A DNA stretch of 64,000 nt from SIG440 sp045631525 (GCA_045631525.1 JAZQUY010000007.1:1-64000); one strand, 5' to 3'. Positions 1 through 8,639 are shown, counted from the stretch's first letter. Made by a program: numbers and translations. Notes: generated by a model not told the origin, from the sequence alone.

Positions 1-482
1 ATAACCTTTGTGATTGCCATGCTTGATTTGTGAGCCTCTTTTCCGCATCTTAAAATGCAGGCGTTGCCTGATTTGATGCAAAGTGCGGCGGCGTCGGCTG
101 TCACATTTGGACGTGCCTCATAAATTATTCCGCAAACCCCAAGGGGAACACGGACAGTTTTGATTTCAAGCCCATTTGGACGGGTGTTTGAAGCAAGGAC
201 TTCGCCAACAGGGTCAGGCAGGGAAACAATTTGACGGATGCCCTCTGCCATTTGTGCAATTCGGTCAATGGTGAGCGTCAGGCGGTCGATAAGACCCTCG
301 CTTATATTGTTTTTTCTTGCTTCATCAATGTCTTTTTGGTTTTCTTCCAAGATATACGAAGCGTTGTCAAGAAAAGCCTGTGCAATTTTTGAAAGTGCCA
401 GATTTTTGGTATCTGTTGTAGCTGTTGACAAAATTATGGATGCTTCTTTTGCTAAAGCTCCTTTTTTTATAAGTTCTTCCAT
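1..482 (-). CDS. proA: Glutamate-5-semialdehyde dehydrogenase (gamma-glutamyl phosphate reductase), partial
   Basis: Second step of proline synthesis: NADPH-dependent reduction of gamma-glutamyl phosphate to glutamate-5-semialdehyde, in the cytosol. Translating the minus strand from the ATG at 482 gives about 160 residues before the window edge. They include the family block VRVPLGVCGIIYEARPNVT, followed by DAAALCIKSGNACILR. The C-terminal part, with the catalytic cysteine, lies outside the window. A TGAGGT ribosome binding site sits just before the ATG. The upstream LOG-family gene ends 18 bp away, so the two are probably co-transcribed. The assignment is secure; only completeness is unknown. 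Confidence 0.93.
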   Translation of the reverse strand, partial: MEELIKKGALAKEASIILSTATTDTKNLALSKIAQAFLDNASYILEENQKDIDEARKNNISEGLIDRLTLTIDRIAQMAEGIRQIVSLPDPVGEVLASNTRPNGLEIKTVRVPLGVCGIIYEARPNVTADAAALCIKSGNACILRCGKEAHKSSMAITKV

Positions 483-500
483 AAAAATTACCTCAGTAAG

Positions 501-1082
501 TTATTTTTCAATATATTTCATATTCCGTATGTCGATGTCAGGACAAGTGTAGGTTTCAATATAGTCAAGTAAAGAGGCGCAATCCTCAAAAAGTGAATAA
601 AGGGTGAGAGACTCGGGCTGCATAAAATGTTCATCGGCTGTGCGCTTCATAAGGTCAGAAAATGCATCATAATAGCCACCGGTGTTGAGAACGGCTATGG
701 CTTTTTTGAGTCTGCCAAGCTGTTTCAGGGTAAAGATTTCAAAAAATTCCTCAAAAGTGCCGATTCCGCCGGGGGTCATAATGAAAGCGTCGGATTTGTC
801 TTCCATAAGCTGTTTTCTTTCACGCATAGTTTCGGTATAGATGAATTCGTCGCACTTGTCATAAAGGACGCCGTCCACATCGAAAAAAGAGGGGGCGATG
901 CCGATTATTTTTCCATTCCCACGACTCATTCCACGGGCAACAGCACCCATAAGTCCACAAGCACCACCACCAAATATAAGAGAGTGGCCGCGTCTTGCCA
1001 TTTCTTCGCCCAATTTTTCGCCGGCCTTGATATATTTTTTGTCAATGGCATCACTTGATGCACCATAAACACAAATGTTCAT
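501..1082 (-). CDS. LOG family protein (TIGR00730-type, nucleoside 5'-monophosphate phosphoribohydrolase)
   Basis: This 193-residue Rossmann-fold protein resembles the LOG / lysine decarboxylase-like family. It has the glycine-rich segment FGGGACGLMGAVA near residue 38 and the signature PGGIGTFEEFFE near residue 104. The latter contains the PGGxGTxxE motif that binds phosphoribosyl and carries catalytic residues. Family members hydrolyse cytokinin- or AMP-type nucleotides to free base and ribose 5-phosphate; the bacterial physiological role is often unclear. The length is normal for the family. It lies directly upstream of proA on the same strand with an 18-bp gap, though no functional link is obvious. 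Confidence 0.88.
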   Translation of the reverse strand: MNICVYGASSDAIDKKYIKAGEKLGEEMARRGHSLIFGGGACGLMGAVARGMSRGNGKIIGIAPSFFDVDGVLYDKCDEFIYTETMRERKQLMEDKSDAFIMTPGGIGTFEEFFEIFTLKQLGRLKKAIAVLNTGGYYDAFSDLMKRTADEHFMQPESLTLYSLFEDCASLLDYIETYTCPDIDIRNMKYIEK

Positions 1083-1190
1083 AAACTCTGCCTCCTGATT
1101 TTTTTATAGAGTATCAGTTTATTTGAAAGTTTATTAAATTATACCATAAAGGGACAAAAAAAGCCAGTACTTTTTTTGAAAAGTCGGATA

Positions 1191-1219
1191 TTGACGACAA
1201 GGGAAAAACGTTGTATAAT
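1191..1219 (+). promoter_or_regulatory. Sigma-A promoter for the PLP enzyme-transporter operon
   Basis: TTGACG at 1191-1196 and TATAAT at 1214-1219 are separated by 17 bp, close to ideal. Its position shows that translation must start downstream, at the ATG at 1245, not at the upstream in-frame codon at 1176. Confidence 0.85.
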
Positions 1220-1244
1220 AAGGGGGTCTGGAGGTCTTTGGAAA

Positions 1245-2546
1245 ATGTTTACAGAAAATTCATATAGAGAAATGGGAATTTCAAACGAGGTTTTTCGGTT
1301 TGGAGAAAAGATCTTGAAAGAGCTTGAGTCCCGGTTTGAAGAAATTGATAAAACGGCAGAATTAAATCAGCTAAAAGTCATTCGTGCTATGCAGGAAGAG
1401 AAAGTTTCTGCTGCGTGCTTTTATGAGTCTACCGGATACGGCTATGACGATTTGGGGAGAGATACACTTGAAAGAGTGTATGCCGCGTGCTTTAATACAG
1501 AGGATGCTTTGGTGAGACCCCAGATAACTTGCGGAACTCACGCGCTGGCTTTGGCACTATCTGCGAACTTGCTCCCCGGGGATGAACTTTTGTCGCCTGT
1601 GGGATGCCCTTATGACACTCTTCAGGGGGTTATAGGAATCAGGTCAAGTCCCGGCTCGTTGGCAGAGTACGGCGTGACCTACAGACAGGTTGATTTGCTC
1701 CCTGACGGCGGTTTTGACTGGGATGGCATAAAAAATGCCATAAACGAAAAAACAAAAATGGTGACAATCCAGCGGTCAAAAGGCTACCAGACAAGGGAAA
1801 GCTTTTCTGTAGAAAAAATTGCTAAAATAATAAAATTTGTTAAAGAAATAAAGCCCGACCTTATTTGTATGGTTGACAACTGCTATGGTGAATTTGTCGA
1901 AAGGTTGGAACCATCTGACTTTGGTGCTGATATGATTGTAGGCTCGCTGATAAAAAACCTGGGCGGCGGTCTTGCTCCGTCCGGTGGGTATATTTGCGGA
2001 ACACGTGAGTGTATAGAAAGATGTGGTTATCGGCTGACTGCTCCCGGCCTTGGCAAAGAGGTCGGTACAAATATGGGTATGATGCGCCAGTTTTATCAGG
2101 GGCTTTTTCTTGCTCCCACGGTTGTTGCGGGGGCGCTTAAAGGTGCTATCTTTGCGGCAAATATTTATGAGAAGCTTGGTTTTAAGGTTGTTCCAAACGG
2201 CAAAGAAAGCCGCCACGATATAATTCAGGCGGTGGAGCTCAGGAATCCTGAGGGCGTAATCGCCTTTTGTGAGGGCATTCAGGCGGCTGCGCCCGTTGAC
2301 AGTTTTGCAACCCCTGTTCCTGGAGATATGCCGGGCTATGATTCTCAGGTGATTATGGCAGCGGGGGCATTTGTTCAGGGTTCGTCCATTGAACTCAGCG
2401 CTGATGCCCCTTTAAGAGAACCCTATGCTGTTTATTTTCAGGGGGGAATAACCTGGTATCACGCAAAGCTTGGCATACTTATGTCTGTTCAGAAAATGGC
2501 GGATAAGGGACTTTTAAATTTAAATGTTTTTGAAGAGGAGAAATAA
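1245..2546 (+). CDS. Methionine gamma-lyase-like PLP enzyme (aluminum resistance protein family, YnbB-like)
   Basis: This 433-residue fold-type I PLP-dependent protein belongs to the Cys/Met metabolism group often labelled cystathionine beta-lyase involved in aluminum resistance. Visible marks are RPQITCGTHALALALSANL near the N-terminus, MVDNCYGEFVE in the cofactor-binding region, and MIVGSLIKNLGGGLAPSGGY, whose lysine in SLIKN is the likely Schiff-base residue. I chose the ATG at 1245 because a TTGACG-17-TATAAT promoter lies between it and the longer upstream start, and GGAG precedes it. It is followed after 3 bp by a DMT transporter and is probably co-transcribed with it. The substrate is not established; lyase activity on sulfur amino acids is inferred from the family. 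Confidence 0.85.
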   Translation: MFTENSYREMGISNEVFRFGEKILKELESRFEEIDKTAELNQLKVIRAMQEEKVSAACFYESTGYGYDDLGRDTLERVYAACFNTEDALVRPQITCGTHALALALSANLLPGDELLSPVGCPYDTLQGVIGIRSSPGSLAEYGVTYRQVDLLPDGGFDWDGIKNAINEKTKMVTIQRSKGYQTRESFSVEKIAKIIKFVKEIKPDLICMVDNCYGEFVERLEPSDFGADMIVGSLIKNLGGGLAPSGGYICGTRECIERCGYRLTAPGLGKEVGTNMGMMRQFYQGLFLAPTVVAGALKGAIFAANIYEKLGFKVVPNGKESRHDIIQAVELRNPEGVIAFCEGIQAAAPVDSFATPVPGDMPGYDSQVIMAAGAFVQGSSIELSADAPLREPYAVYFQGGITWYHAKLGILMSVQKMADKGLLNLNVFEEEK

Positions 2547-2549
2547 ATT

Positions 2550-3497
2550 ATGTGGTTAATACTTGCAATTATTGCGATGCTTTGCTGGAGTGGTTCGGAC
2601 TTCTTCAGCAAGCTTGGTTCAAGACCGGAGGATAAATACAGTCATTGGAAGATGGTTATAGCGGTTGGATTTGTTATGGGAATTCACGCTTTTTATGAAA
2701 TAGCTACGGGAACACCCATTACATTCCAGGATATTATTTATTACCTGCCGGCATCGGCAATGTACATATTGTCAATGATTTTTGGTTATGTGTCACTTAG
2801 ATACATTGAACTTTCAGTTTCATCACCCATTTGCAATTCATCAGGGGCGATTGCTGCAATTCTTTGCTTCCTTGTGCTTGGCGAGACAGTTGATAAGCTT
2901 TCAGGCATAGGCATTGTTATTGTGTCTTTGGGCGTTCTTCTTTTAGGGATTGCGGAATATACCGAGGACACCGAGGCAAAGGCAGCTCGCCAGATAAAAG
3001 CAAACAGAAAGTATACAAAAAGCGTTCTTGCAATTCTCTTGCCTATACTTTACTGCCTGATTGATGCGCTTGGAACATTCTTTGATGCGGTAATCTTGGA
3101 AGAGGGAAATACTTTTATGACAGGCGTTTTTCATTATCTTGAAGAAGATACAGCAAATGTCGCTTATGAACTAACCTTCCTTTTTATGGCGGTGGTTGCA
3201 TTCGTCTGGGTGTTCATAATCAAAAAGCAAAAACTGTCAGCTCTTAAATTAAAGGAGGAAGGCCCAAAGGCACTTGGTGCAATATGTGAAACAGCGGGAC
3301 AGTTTGCGTATATATTTGCACTTGCTGCAAACCCTGTGGGTGCCGCACCAATAATTTGTGCTTATTGCGTGGTATCATCCGTGTGGAGTACAATTTTCTT
3401 GAAAGAAAGACTTTCGTGGAAGCATTATGCATCACTGGTTGCGGTAATTGGCGGAATAATCATAATGGGCGTGGCAGAGGGACTTGCAGAGATTTAA
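2550..3497 (+). CDS. EamA/DMT family transporter
   Basis: A 315-residue integral membrane protein of the drug/metabolite transporter superfamily. It has about ten hydrophobic segments in two EamA halves: residues about 1-140, ending in IVIVSLGVLLLGIAEY, and about 160-310, ending in YASLVAVIGGIIIMGVAEG. The two halves are separated by a charged loop rich in Lys and Glu. It starts 3 bp after the PLP enzyme stop codon, so translation is probably coupled. Context suggests export or import of a metabolite linked to that enzyme, but the substrate cannot be read from sequence. A strong hairpin terminator follows. Confidence 0.85.
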   Translation: MWLILAIIAMLCWSGSDFFSKLGSRPEDKYSHWKMVIAVGFVMGIHAFYEIATGTPITFQDIIYYLPASAMYILSMIFGYVSLRYIELSVSSPICNSSGAIAAILCFLVLGETVDKLSGIGIVIVSLGVLLLGIAEYTEDTEAKAARQIKANRKYTKSVLAILLPILYCLIDALGTFFDAVILEEGNTFMTGVFHYLEEDTANVAYELTFLFMAVVAFVWVFIIKKQKLSALKLKEEGPKALGAICETAGQFAYIFALAANPVGAAPIICAYCVVSSVWSTIFLKERLSWKHYASLVAVIGGIIIMGVAEGLAEI

Positions 3498-3505
3498 AGA
3501 CAAAC

Positions 3506-3538
3506 AAAAAGAGGTCGACATCAGTCGACCTCTTTTTT
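3506..3538 (+). terminator. Intrinsic terminator, likely bidirectional
   Basis: AAAAAGAGGTCGAC and its complement are separated by ATCA and followed by a T run. It closes the transporter operon, and the A-rich 5' flank lets it also terminate rubrerythrin transcription from the other strand. Confidence 0.9.
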
Positions 3539-3547
3539 AGTGCAAAA

Positions 3548-4090
3548 TTAGTAGTTAACTTTTTTGATTTCAAAGTATGCCTGTGGATGGAAACAGGTGG
3601 GACAAACCTCAGGAGCGGCTGTTCCCATAGCAACGTGTCCGCAGTTGCGGCATTCCCAAATCTGAACACCTGCTTTTTCAAACACTTCCTTTGTTTCAAC
3701 ATTGTGAAGAAGCGCACGGTATCTTTCTTCGTGTTCTTTTTCAACGGCAGCAACGTTGCGGAACTGTGCCGCAAGCTGGTCAAAGCCTTCTTCTTCAGCT
3801 TCTCTTGCCATTCTGTCATACATATCTGTCCATTCATAGTTTTCGCCTTCAGCTGCACCAAGAAGATTTTCAGCGGTGTCACCAAGCTCACCAAGGGCTT
3901 TGAACCAGAGCTTTGCGTGTTCCTTTTCATTGTCAGCGGTTTTTAAAAAGAGGTCAGCAATCTGTTCATAGCCGTTTTTCTTTGCAACAGATGCATAATA
4001 TGTGTATCTGTTTCTTGCTTTTGATTCGCCTGCAAAGGCTTCCCAAAGATTTTTTTCGGTTTTTGTTCCTGCATAAATGTTTTTACCCAT
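3548..4090 (-). CDS. Rubrerythrin
   Basis: A 180-residue non-heme iron peroxidase that protects anaerobes from hydrogen peroxide using reduced rubredoxin-type donors. The N-terminal diiron ferritin-like domain shows FAGESKARNRY near residue 20 and EKEHAKLW, with a second EKEHEERY near residue 125 supplying the Glu and His ligands. The C-terminal rubredoxin-like domain has the Fe(Cys)4 pairs CRNCG and CPTC. The ATG at 4090 is preceded by AAGGAGG; a longer in-frame extension to 4150 is ignored because it would start inside the promoter. It appears monocistronic and supports an anaerobic lifestyle. Confidence 0.96.
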   Translation of the reverse strand: MGKNIYAGTKTEKNLWEAFAGESKARNRYTYYASVAKKNGYEQIADLFLKTADNEKEHAKLWFKALGELGDTAENLLGAAEGENYEWTDMYDRMAREAEEEGFDQLAAQFRNVAAVEKEHEERYRALLHNVETKEVFEKAGVQIWECRNCGHVAMGTAAPEVCPTCFHPQAYFEIKKVNY

Positions 4091-4121
4091 TTTCAAATTT
4101 CCTCCTTGAGTATTTTTGAAT

Positions 4122-4150
4122 ATTATATCACTCAAAGAACTGCTTGTCAA
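4122..4150 (-). promoter_or_regulatory. Sigma-A promoter of rubrerythrin
   Basis: On the minus strand TTGACA (4150-4145) and TATAAT (4127-4122) are separated by exactly 17 bp, upstream of the AAGGAGG and ATG at 4090. No obvious PerR-type operator was recognised. Confidence 0.88.
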
Positions 4151-4198
4151 ACAAAGATAATGTAGAAAAAAAGAAGATTTTGATGTGCAAATTTAAAA

Positions 4199-4231
4199 AT
4201 AAAAAGCATCGACCAAAGTCGATGCTTTTTT
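4199..4231 (-). terminator. Terminator of the five-tRNA operon
   Basis: AAAAAGCATCGAC and GTCGATGCTTTTT form a 13-bp stem around CAAA, directly after the CCA end of tRNA-Cys in the minus-strand direction. Confidence 0.85.
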
Positions 4232-4306
4232 TGGAGGCGCCACCCGGATTTGAACCGGGGGATAGAGCTTTTGCAGAGCTTTGCCTTACCACTTGGCTAT
4301 GGCGCC
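4232..4306 (-). tRNA. tRNA-Cys (GCA)
   Basis: The minus strand reads GGCGCCA at the 5' end, pairing with TGGCGCC at the 3' end. The anticodon loop CTGCAAA gives anticodon GCA, the discriminator is U as expected for Cys, and CCA is encoded. The T-arm GGTTCAAATCC is normal. It is the last gene of the tRNA cluster. Confidence 0.95.
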
Positions 4307-4364
4307 ATATTTAATTTTTAGAACAAAAGGACGCACAAGACTCATGCGCCCTTTTGTCTTTGGT

Positions 4365-4439
4365 TGGAGCGGAAGACGAGATTCGAACTCGCGACGTTCA
4401 CCTTGGCAAGGTGACGCTCTACCACTGAGCCACTCCCGC
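4365..4439 (-). tRNA. tRNA-Gly (GCC)
   Basis: A 75-nt cloverleaf with acceptor GCGGGAG pairing CTTCCGC (one G-U), anticodon loop TTGCCAA giving GCC, T-arm AGTTCGAATCT, U discriminator and encoded CCA. The spacer between it and tRNA-Cys (4322-4358) contains an imperfect hairpin that may be a processing signal or a weak terminator. Confidence 0.95.
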
Positions 4440-4475
4440 ATATTATAGTATATTCAGATATTGCCAAAATGTGAA

Positions 4476-4551
<76 letters not shown>

Positions 4552-4569
4552 ATATCTGAAAAAATAAAA

Positions 4570-4646
4570 TGGCGATCCGGATGGGGCTCGAACCCACGAC
4601 CTCCAGCGTGACAGGCTGGCATTCTAACCAACTGAACTACCGGACC
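4570..4646 (-). tRNA. tRNA-Asp (GTC)
   Basis: A 77-nt cloverleaf with acceptor GGTCCGG, anticodon loop CTGTCAC giving GTC, T-arm GGTTCGAGCCC, G discriminator (a known Asp identity element) and encoded CCA. Confidence 0.95.
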
Positions 4647-4653
4647 GTAAATG

Positions 4654-4729
4654 TGGTGGGCACAATAGGGCTCGAACCTATGACCCTCTGCTTGTAAGGC
4701 AGATGCTCTCCCAGCTGAGCTATGCGCCC
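4654..4729 (-). tRNA. tRNA-Val (TAC)
   Basis: A 76-nt cloverleaf starting GGGCGCATAGCTCAGC, anticodon loop CTTACAA giving TAC, encoded ACCA end. It is first in the cluster. It is base-for-base identical to the two tandem copies at 13807 and 13920 on the other strand. Confidence 0.96.
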
Positions 4730-4763
4730 ACATTCACTGCCGCCGAACTTAGCGACAGCTGAT

Positions 4764-4792
4764 ATTGTACCACTTGTGAAAACAAAAGTCAA
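4764..4792 (-). promoter_or_regulatory. Promoter of the tRNA cluster
   Basis: On the minus strand TTGACT (4792-4787), 17 bp, TACAAT (4769-4764), about 35 bp upstream of tRNA-Val. It would drive Val-Asp-Phe-Gly-Cys. Confidence 0.8.
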
Positions 4793-4871
4793 GGGGAATA
4801 TAAAAGATTATTTTGGATTATGTCAATTTATCACTGCAAAATCTCAAAAATTCTTTAAAATACTCTTAAAA

Positions 4872-5513
4872 TTAAAGTTTTTGATGGCATAAATCTTTTA
4901 TTGGACACTCATTGCACATCGGCTTTCTTGCGTCGCAAAATTCCCTGCCGTGAAAGACCAGCTGATGACAAAATTGGCTCTGGGCGTCAGGTGGAATTAT
5001 CTTGAGAAGGTCAAGCTCCACTTTGTATGGATCGGTATTTTTGGTGAAGCCCATTCTTCGTGCAAGTCTTCCTGCATGGGTATCAACTACAATGCCGGGA
5101 ATACCAAAAATATCGCCAAGAACCAGGTTCGCAGTCTTTCTACCAACTCCGGGAAGAGACAAAAGTTCGTCCATAGTCCTCGGAACTTCGCCACCAAAAT
5201 CAGAAATCAGCTTTTGACAACAAGCAATAATGTTTTTTGTCTTGTTTCGGTAAAAGCCTGTGGAATGGATAAGTGAGGACAGTTCGTCGGGGTCAGCTAC
5301 TGCAAAATCATAAACGGTTTTGTATCGGTCAAAAAGTGCAGGGGTGACGAGGTTTACCCGTGCGTCAGTGCACTGAGCAGCCAGTTGAGTTGCAATAAGC
5401 AGTTGAAGTGCCGAAGAATAATCCAGCGTGCAATCGGCATCGCCATAGACCTCGTCAAAAATTTTTATGATAGAAAGTGCTCTTTGCTTTTTGTTTTCAA
5501 GATTTTCTCGCAT
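4872..5513 (-). CDS. nth: Endonuclease III (DNA glycosylase/AP lyase)
   Basis: Base-excision repair enzyme that removes oxidised pyrimidines and cleaves at abasic sites. The 213-residue product has the helix-hairpin-helix LLSLPGVGRKTANLVL, whose Lys is the Schiff-base nucleophile. It also has VDTHAGRLARR with the catalytic Asp and a C-terminal four-cysteine [4Fe-4S] motif with spacing C-x6-C-x2-C-x5-C. The ATG at 5513 (protein start MRENLENKKQ) matches the family length. The longer reading frame to 5705 would run into the divergent glyA gene and is rejected. AGGGGG just upstream serves as ribosome binding site. Confidence 0.95.
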   Translation of the reverse strand: MRENLENKKQRALSIIKIFDEVYGDADCTLDYSSALQLLIATQLAAQCTDARVNLVTPALFDRYKTVYDFAVADPDELSSLIHSTGFYRNKTKNIIACCQKLISDFGGEVPRTMDELLSLPGVGRKTANLVLGDIFGIPGIVVDTHAGRLARRMGFTKNTDPYKVELDLLKIIPPDAQSQFCHQLVFHGREFCDARKPMCNECPIKDLCHQKL

Positions 5514-5622
5514 TTTTGTGTGTCCCCCTTGCAAAATTTGTAACTTTATAGTATACTTATCTTTGATTAGGCTATTATACAACAAAATATGTTTTTTGTA
5601 AATAACAAAGGAGGAAAACACA

Positions 5623-6861
5623 ATGTTTGAACTTGAAAACATAAAGAAGACGGACCCCGAAGTTGCTGCGGCGATAAAGCAGGAAATTGGCAGACAGCGA
5701 AGCAAGATTGAGCTTATTGCTTCAGAGAACTTTGTCAGCCCAGCAGTTATGGAGGCGATGGGGACACCTCTTACAAATAAATATGCAGAAGGCTACCCCG
5801 GAAAGAGATATTACGGCGGTTGCGAATATGTTGATATTGTGGAAGATCTGGCGAGAGAACGTGCAAAAGAACTTTTCGGTGCTGAATTTGCAAACGTTCA
5901 GCCACACTCAGGTGCGCAGGCAAATCTTGCGGTATTTTTTGCTGCGATGGAACCGGGTGATACCTACCTTGGTATGAATCTTGCTCACGGCGGACACCTC
6001 AGCCATGGTTCACCGGTGAATATTTCAGGTAAATATTTCAATGTTGTTCCTTATGGCGTTGACAGTGTTACACACAGAATCAATTATGAAGAGGTGAGAG
6101 AACTGGCGCTCAAGCACAAACCAAAGCTTATTTTGGCGGGAGCAAGTGCCTATGCCCGTGAAATTGATTTTGCAAAATTCCGTGAGATTGCTGACGAAGT
6201 TGGGGCATACTTAATGGTTGATATGGCGCATATTGCAGGTCTTGTTGCGGCTGGTCTTCATCCAAGTCCTGTTCCTTATGCAGATTTTGTTACAACCACA
6301 ACCCACAAGACACTTCGTGGTCCACGTGGCGGTCTTATTCTTTGCAAAGAAAAGTATGCACAGATGATAAATAAGGCAGTATTCCCCGGAAATCAGGGCG
6401 GACCTCTTATGCATGTTATTGCGGCAAAGGCGGTTTGCTTTGGAGAAGCACTTAAACCTGAATTTAAGGAATATCAGGCACAGATAAAGAAAAACGCTGC
6501 TGCCCTTTGCGACGAGCTTATGTCATTGGGAATTGACATTGTTTCAGGCGGAACAGATAACCATCTTATGCTTATTGACCTTTCAAAGAAAGGCTTAACT
6601 GGAAAAGAGGTTGAACACAACCTCGATGAAATCGGAATCACAGCAAACAAGAATACCATACCAAATGACCCACAGAGTCCATTTGTTACCAGTGGTCTTC
6701 GTGTTGGTGCTCCGGCTGTTACAACCCGTGGCTTTAGGGAAGATGATATGCGTGAGGTTGCAAAGATTATCAATATGGTTATCTGTGACTTTGAGGGGAA
6801 TAAAGAAGAAGCAGCAAAGCGTGTAGACGCACTTTGCAAGAAGTATCCGCTTTATGAATAG
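5623..6861 (+). CDS. glyA: Serine hydroxymethyltransferase
   Basis: Converts serine and tetrahydrofolate to glycine and methylene-tetrahydrofolate, the main entry to one-carbon metabolism. The 412-residue protein shows IELIASENFVSPAVMEAMG at the N-terminus and the PLP-lysine motif FVTTTTHKTLRGPRGGLI near residue 227. It ends with FVTSGLRVGAPAVTTRG, all highly conserved. GGAGG lies directly upstream of the ATG. The last 8 bases overlap the start of rarA, so the two genes are translationally coupled. I saw no glycine or tetrahydrofolate riboswitch upstream. Confidence 0.98.
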   Translation: MFELENIKKTDPEVAAAIKQEIGRQRSKIELIASENFVSPAVMEAMGTPLTNKYAEGYPGKRYYGGCEYVDIVEDLARERAKELFGAEFANVQPHSGAQANLAVFFAAMEPGDTYLGMNLAHGGHLSHGSPVNISGKYFNVVPYGVDSVTHRINYEEVRELALKHKPKLILAGASAYAREIDFAKFREIADEVGAYLMVDMAHIAGLVAAGLHPSPVPYADFVTTTTHKTLRGPRGGLILCKEKYAQMINKAVFPGNQGGPLMHVIAAKAVCFGEALKPEFKEYQAQIKKNAAALCDELMSLGIDIVSGGTDNHLMLIDLSKKGLTGKEVEHNLDEIGITANKNTIPNDPQSPFVTSGLRVGAPAVTTRGFREDDMREVAKIINMVICDFEGNKEEAAKRVDALCKKYPLYE

Positions 6862-8125
6862 GCCACTTGCGGATAGACTGAGACCAGAAAGCCTTTTGGA
6901 TGTGGTGGGACAAAGCCACATAATCGGCGAAGGAAAGGTTTTGTCCGAGATTGCAAAAAACGGTAAAATTCCAAATATGATTTTTTACGGCCCGTCAGGT
7001 GTGGGAAAGACCACTGTTGCCAATATTTTGGCAAAGGTTGCGGGCAAGACACTATATAAACTCAATGCCACAACGGCGTCGGTTAGCGACATTCGTGATG
7101 TTTGTGCCCAGACAGAGACACTTTCCGGGCAAAATGGGATTCTTTTGTACCTTGACGAAATTCAGAACTTCAACAAGAAACAACAGCAATCCTTGCTTGA
7201 ATATATTGAAAACGGGAAGATAACATTGATTGCAAGCACCACTGAAAATCCGTATTTTTACATTTATAATGCGGTGCTGAGTCGCAGTGTGGTGTTTGAG
7301 TTTAAGCAAGTGTCACCAAGAGATATAGAAAAAGCACTTAATCGGGCAATGGGTATTTTGTCAGAAGAATTTGGCGGCGAAATCAAGGCAGAAGAAGATG
7401 CTCTTTCGCATATTGCCCAGATGTCAAACGGTGATGTGAGAAAGGCGCTTAATGCCCTTGAACTCGCTGTGTCATATTCGGTGCCTGACAAAGATGGCAA
7501 CATAACCATAACTTTGGAAAACGCAGAGCAGTGTACTCAGAGAAAGTCTTTCAGATATGATAAGTCAGGTGACAGTCAATATGATGTTATGAGTGCGCTC
7601 CAAAAGTCTATACGTGGCTCTGACCCTGATGCCGCGGTGCACTATCTCGCGCGGCTTATTGCGGCAGAGGATTTGCAGACAGCGTGCAGACGTCTTATGG
7701 TTATTGCAGCGGAAGATGTTGGTCTTGCTTATCCTATGGCTATTCCTATCGTCAAAGCTTGCGTTGACAGCGCACTTATGCTTGGGCTTCCGGAAGCAAG
7801 AATTCCTCTTGGTGATGCGGCTGTTCTTCTCGCTACTGCGCCAAAATCAAATTCGGCGCACATTGCATTTGATGCGGCTCTTCGTGATATTGAGACAATG
7901 GATACGGGTGAAATTCCCCGCCAGCTGCAAAATAAACATTGTGATGGTGAGGGCGATGTGAAGAAAGGTCAAAATTACCTATATCCCCACGATTTTCCCA
8001 ATCATTATGTTGCACAGCAGTATTTGCCAGATAAGATAAAGGACAAAAAGTATTATCAGTACGGTGAAAATAAAAACGAGCAGGCGGCAAAAGAATATTG
8101 GGACAGAATAAAAAAACAGAAATAA
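6854..8125 (+). CDS. rarA: Replication-associated recombination protein A (AAA+ ATPase, MgsA/RarA)
   Basis: A clamp-loader-like AAA+ ATPase that acts at stalled replication forks. The 423-residue product starts MNRPLADRLRPESLLDVVGQ, the standard family N-terminus. It has Walker A FYGPSGVGKTTVANI near residue 45, Walker B ILLYLDEIQNF near residue 97, and sensor 1 IASTTENPYF. The C-terminal tetramerisation region includes AEDVGLAYPMA and NYLYPHDFPNHYV. The start overlaps the glyA stop region by 8 bp. A hairpin follows at 8128-8151. Confidence 0.95.
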   Translation: MNRPLADRLRPESLLDVVGQSHIIGEGKVLSEIAKNGKIPNMIFYGPSGVGKTTVANILAKVAGKTLYKLNATTASVSDIRDVCAQTETLSGQNGILLYLDEIQNFNKKQQQSLLEYIENGKITLIASTTENPYFYIYNAVLSRSVVFEFKQVSPRDIEKALNRAMGILSEEFGGEIKAEEDALSHIAQMSNGDVRKALNALELAVSYSVPDKDGNITITLENAEQCTQRKSFRYDKSGDSQYDVMSALQKSIRGSDPDAAVHYLARLIAAEDLQTACRRLMVIAAEDVGLAYPMAIPIVKACVDSALMLGLPEARIPLGDAAVLLATAPKSNSAHIAFDAALRDIETMDTGEIPRQLQNKHCDGEGDVKKGQNYLYPHDFPNHYVAQQYLPDKIKDKKYYQYGENKNEQAAKEYWDRIKKQK

Positions 8126-8127
8126 GA

Positions 8128-8153
8128 AAAGCCGGGCGAATGTCCGGCTTTCA
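8128..8153 (+). terminator. Hairpin terminator after rarA
   Basis: AAAGCCGGGC and GTCCGGCTTT pair (one G-U) around GAAT, but the following T run is short. It may attenuate read-through into the next gene rather than fully terminate. Confidence 0.6.
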
Positions 8154-8171
8154 TTCTAAAAGGTGAGTTTT

Positions 8172-8639
8172 ATGGAAAAAACCAACGTAATGCGAATACT
8201 TGACCAAAAGAAAATACCCCATAAGGAGTATTCATATCCTTGCGATGAGGCAATCAGTGGAATGGAGATTGCAAATGTTTTGGGGCAAAACCCAAATCAG
8301 GTTTTTAAAACTTTGGTGACAGTTGCAGCAAGCAAAAAAAACTATGTCTTTGTTGTCCCTGCACCCAGGGAACTCGACCTCAAGAAAGCTGCCAAGGCGG
8401 TGGGGGAAAAGAAAATAGAAATGCTCAAATCAAAGGAGCTTTTGCCCCTTACCGGTTATGTCCACGGCGGTTGCTCGCCCATTGGAATGAAAAAGTTTTT
8501 CACAACCACCATTGATTCATCGGCAGAAAACTTTGAAACAATAATTTTCAGTGCCGGAAAAATTGGCTGTCAGGTGGAAATGTCACTCCAAGATTTGAAA
8601 AAGGTGATAAATTTCAAAATGGCGGATATTTGTGGATGA
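8172..8639 (+). CDS. YbaK/EbsC family aminoacyl-tRNA deacylase (Cys-tRNA(Pro)-type)
   Basis: A 155-residue protein of the YbaK family, which hydrolyses mischarged Cys-tRNA(Pro). Visible marks are MRILDQKKIPHKEYSY at the N-terminus, then GQNPNQVFKTLVTVA with the conserved lysine, FVVPAPRELDLKKAAKA, and GYVHGGCSPIGMKK, all typical. I chose the ATG at 8172 because AAAAGGTG lies 7-8 bases upstream; the GTG at 8163 would overlap that ribosome binding site. It stands alone between two hairpins. Confidence 0.92.
   Translation: MEKTNVMRILDQKKIPHKEYSYPCDEAISGMEIANVLGQNPNQVFKTLVTVAASKKNYVFVVPAPRELDLKKAAKAVGEKKIEMLKSKELLPLTGYVHGGCSPIGMKKFFTTTIDSSAENFETIIFSAGKIGCQVEMSLQDLKKVINFKMADICG

Noticed and set aside
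5514..5705. N-terminal extension of endonuclease III
   Set aside because: It would overlap the start of the divergent glyA gene and adds a hydrophobic stretch foreign to the family.
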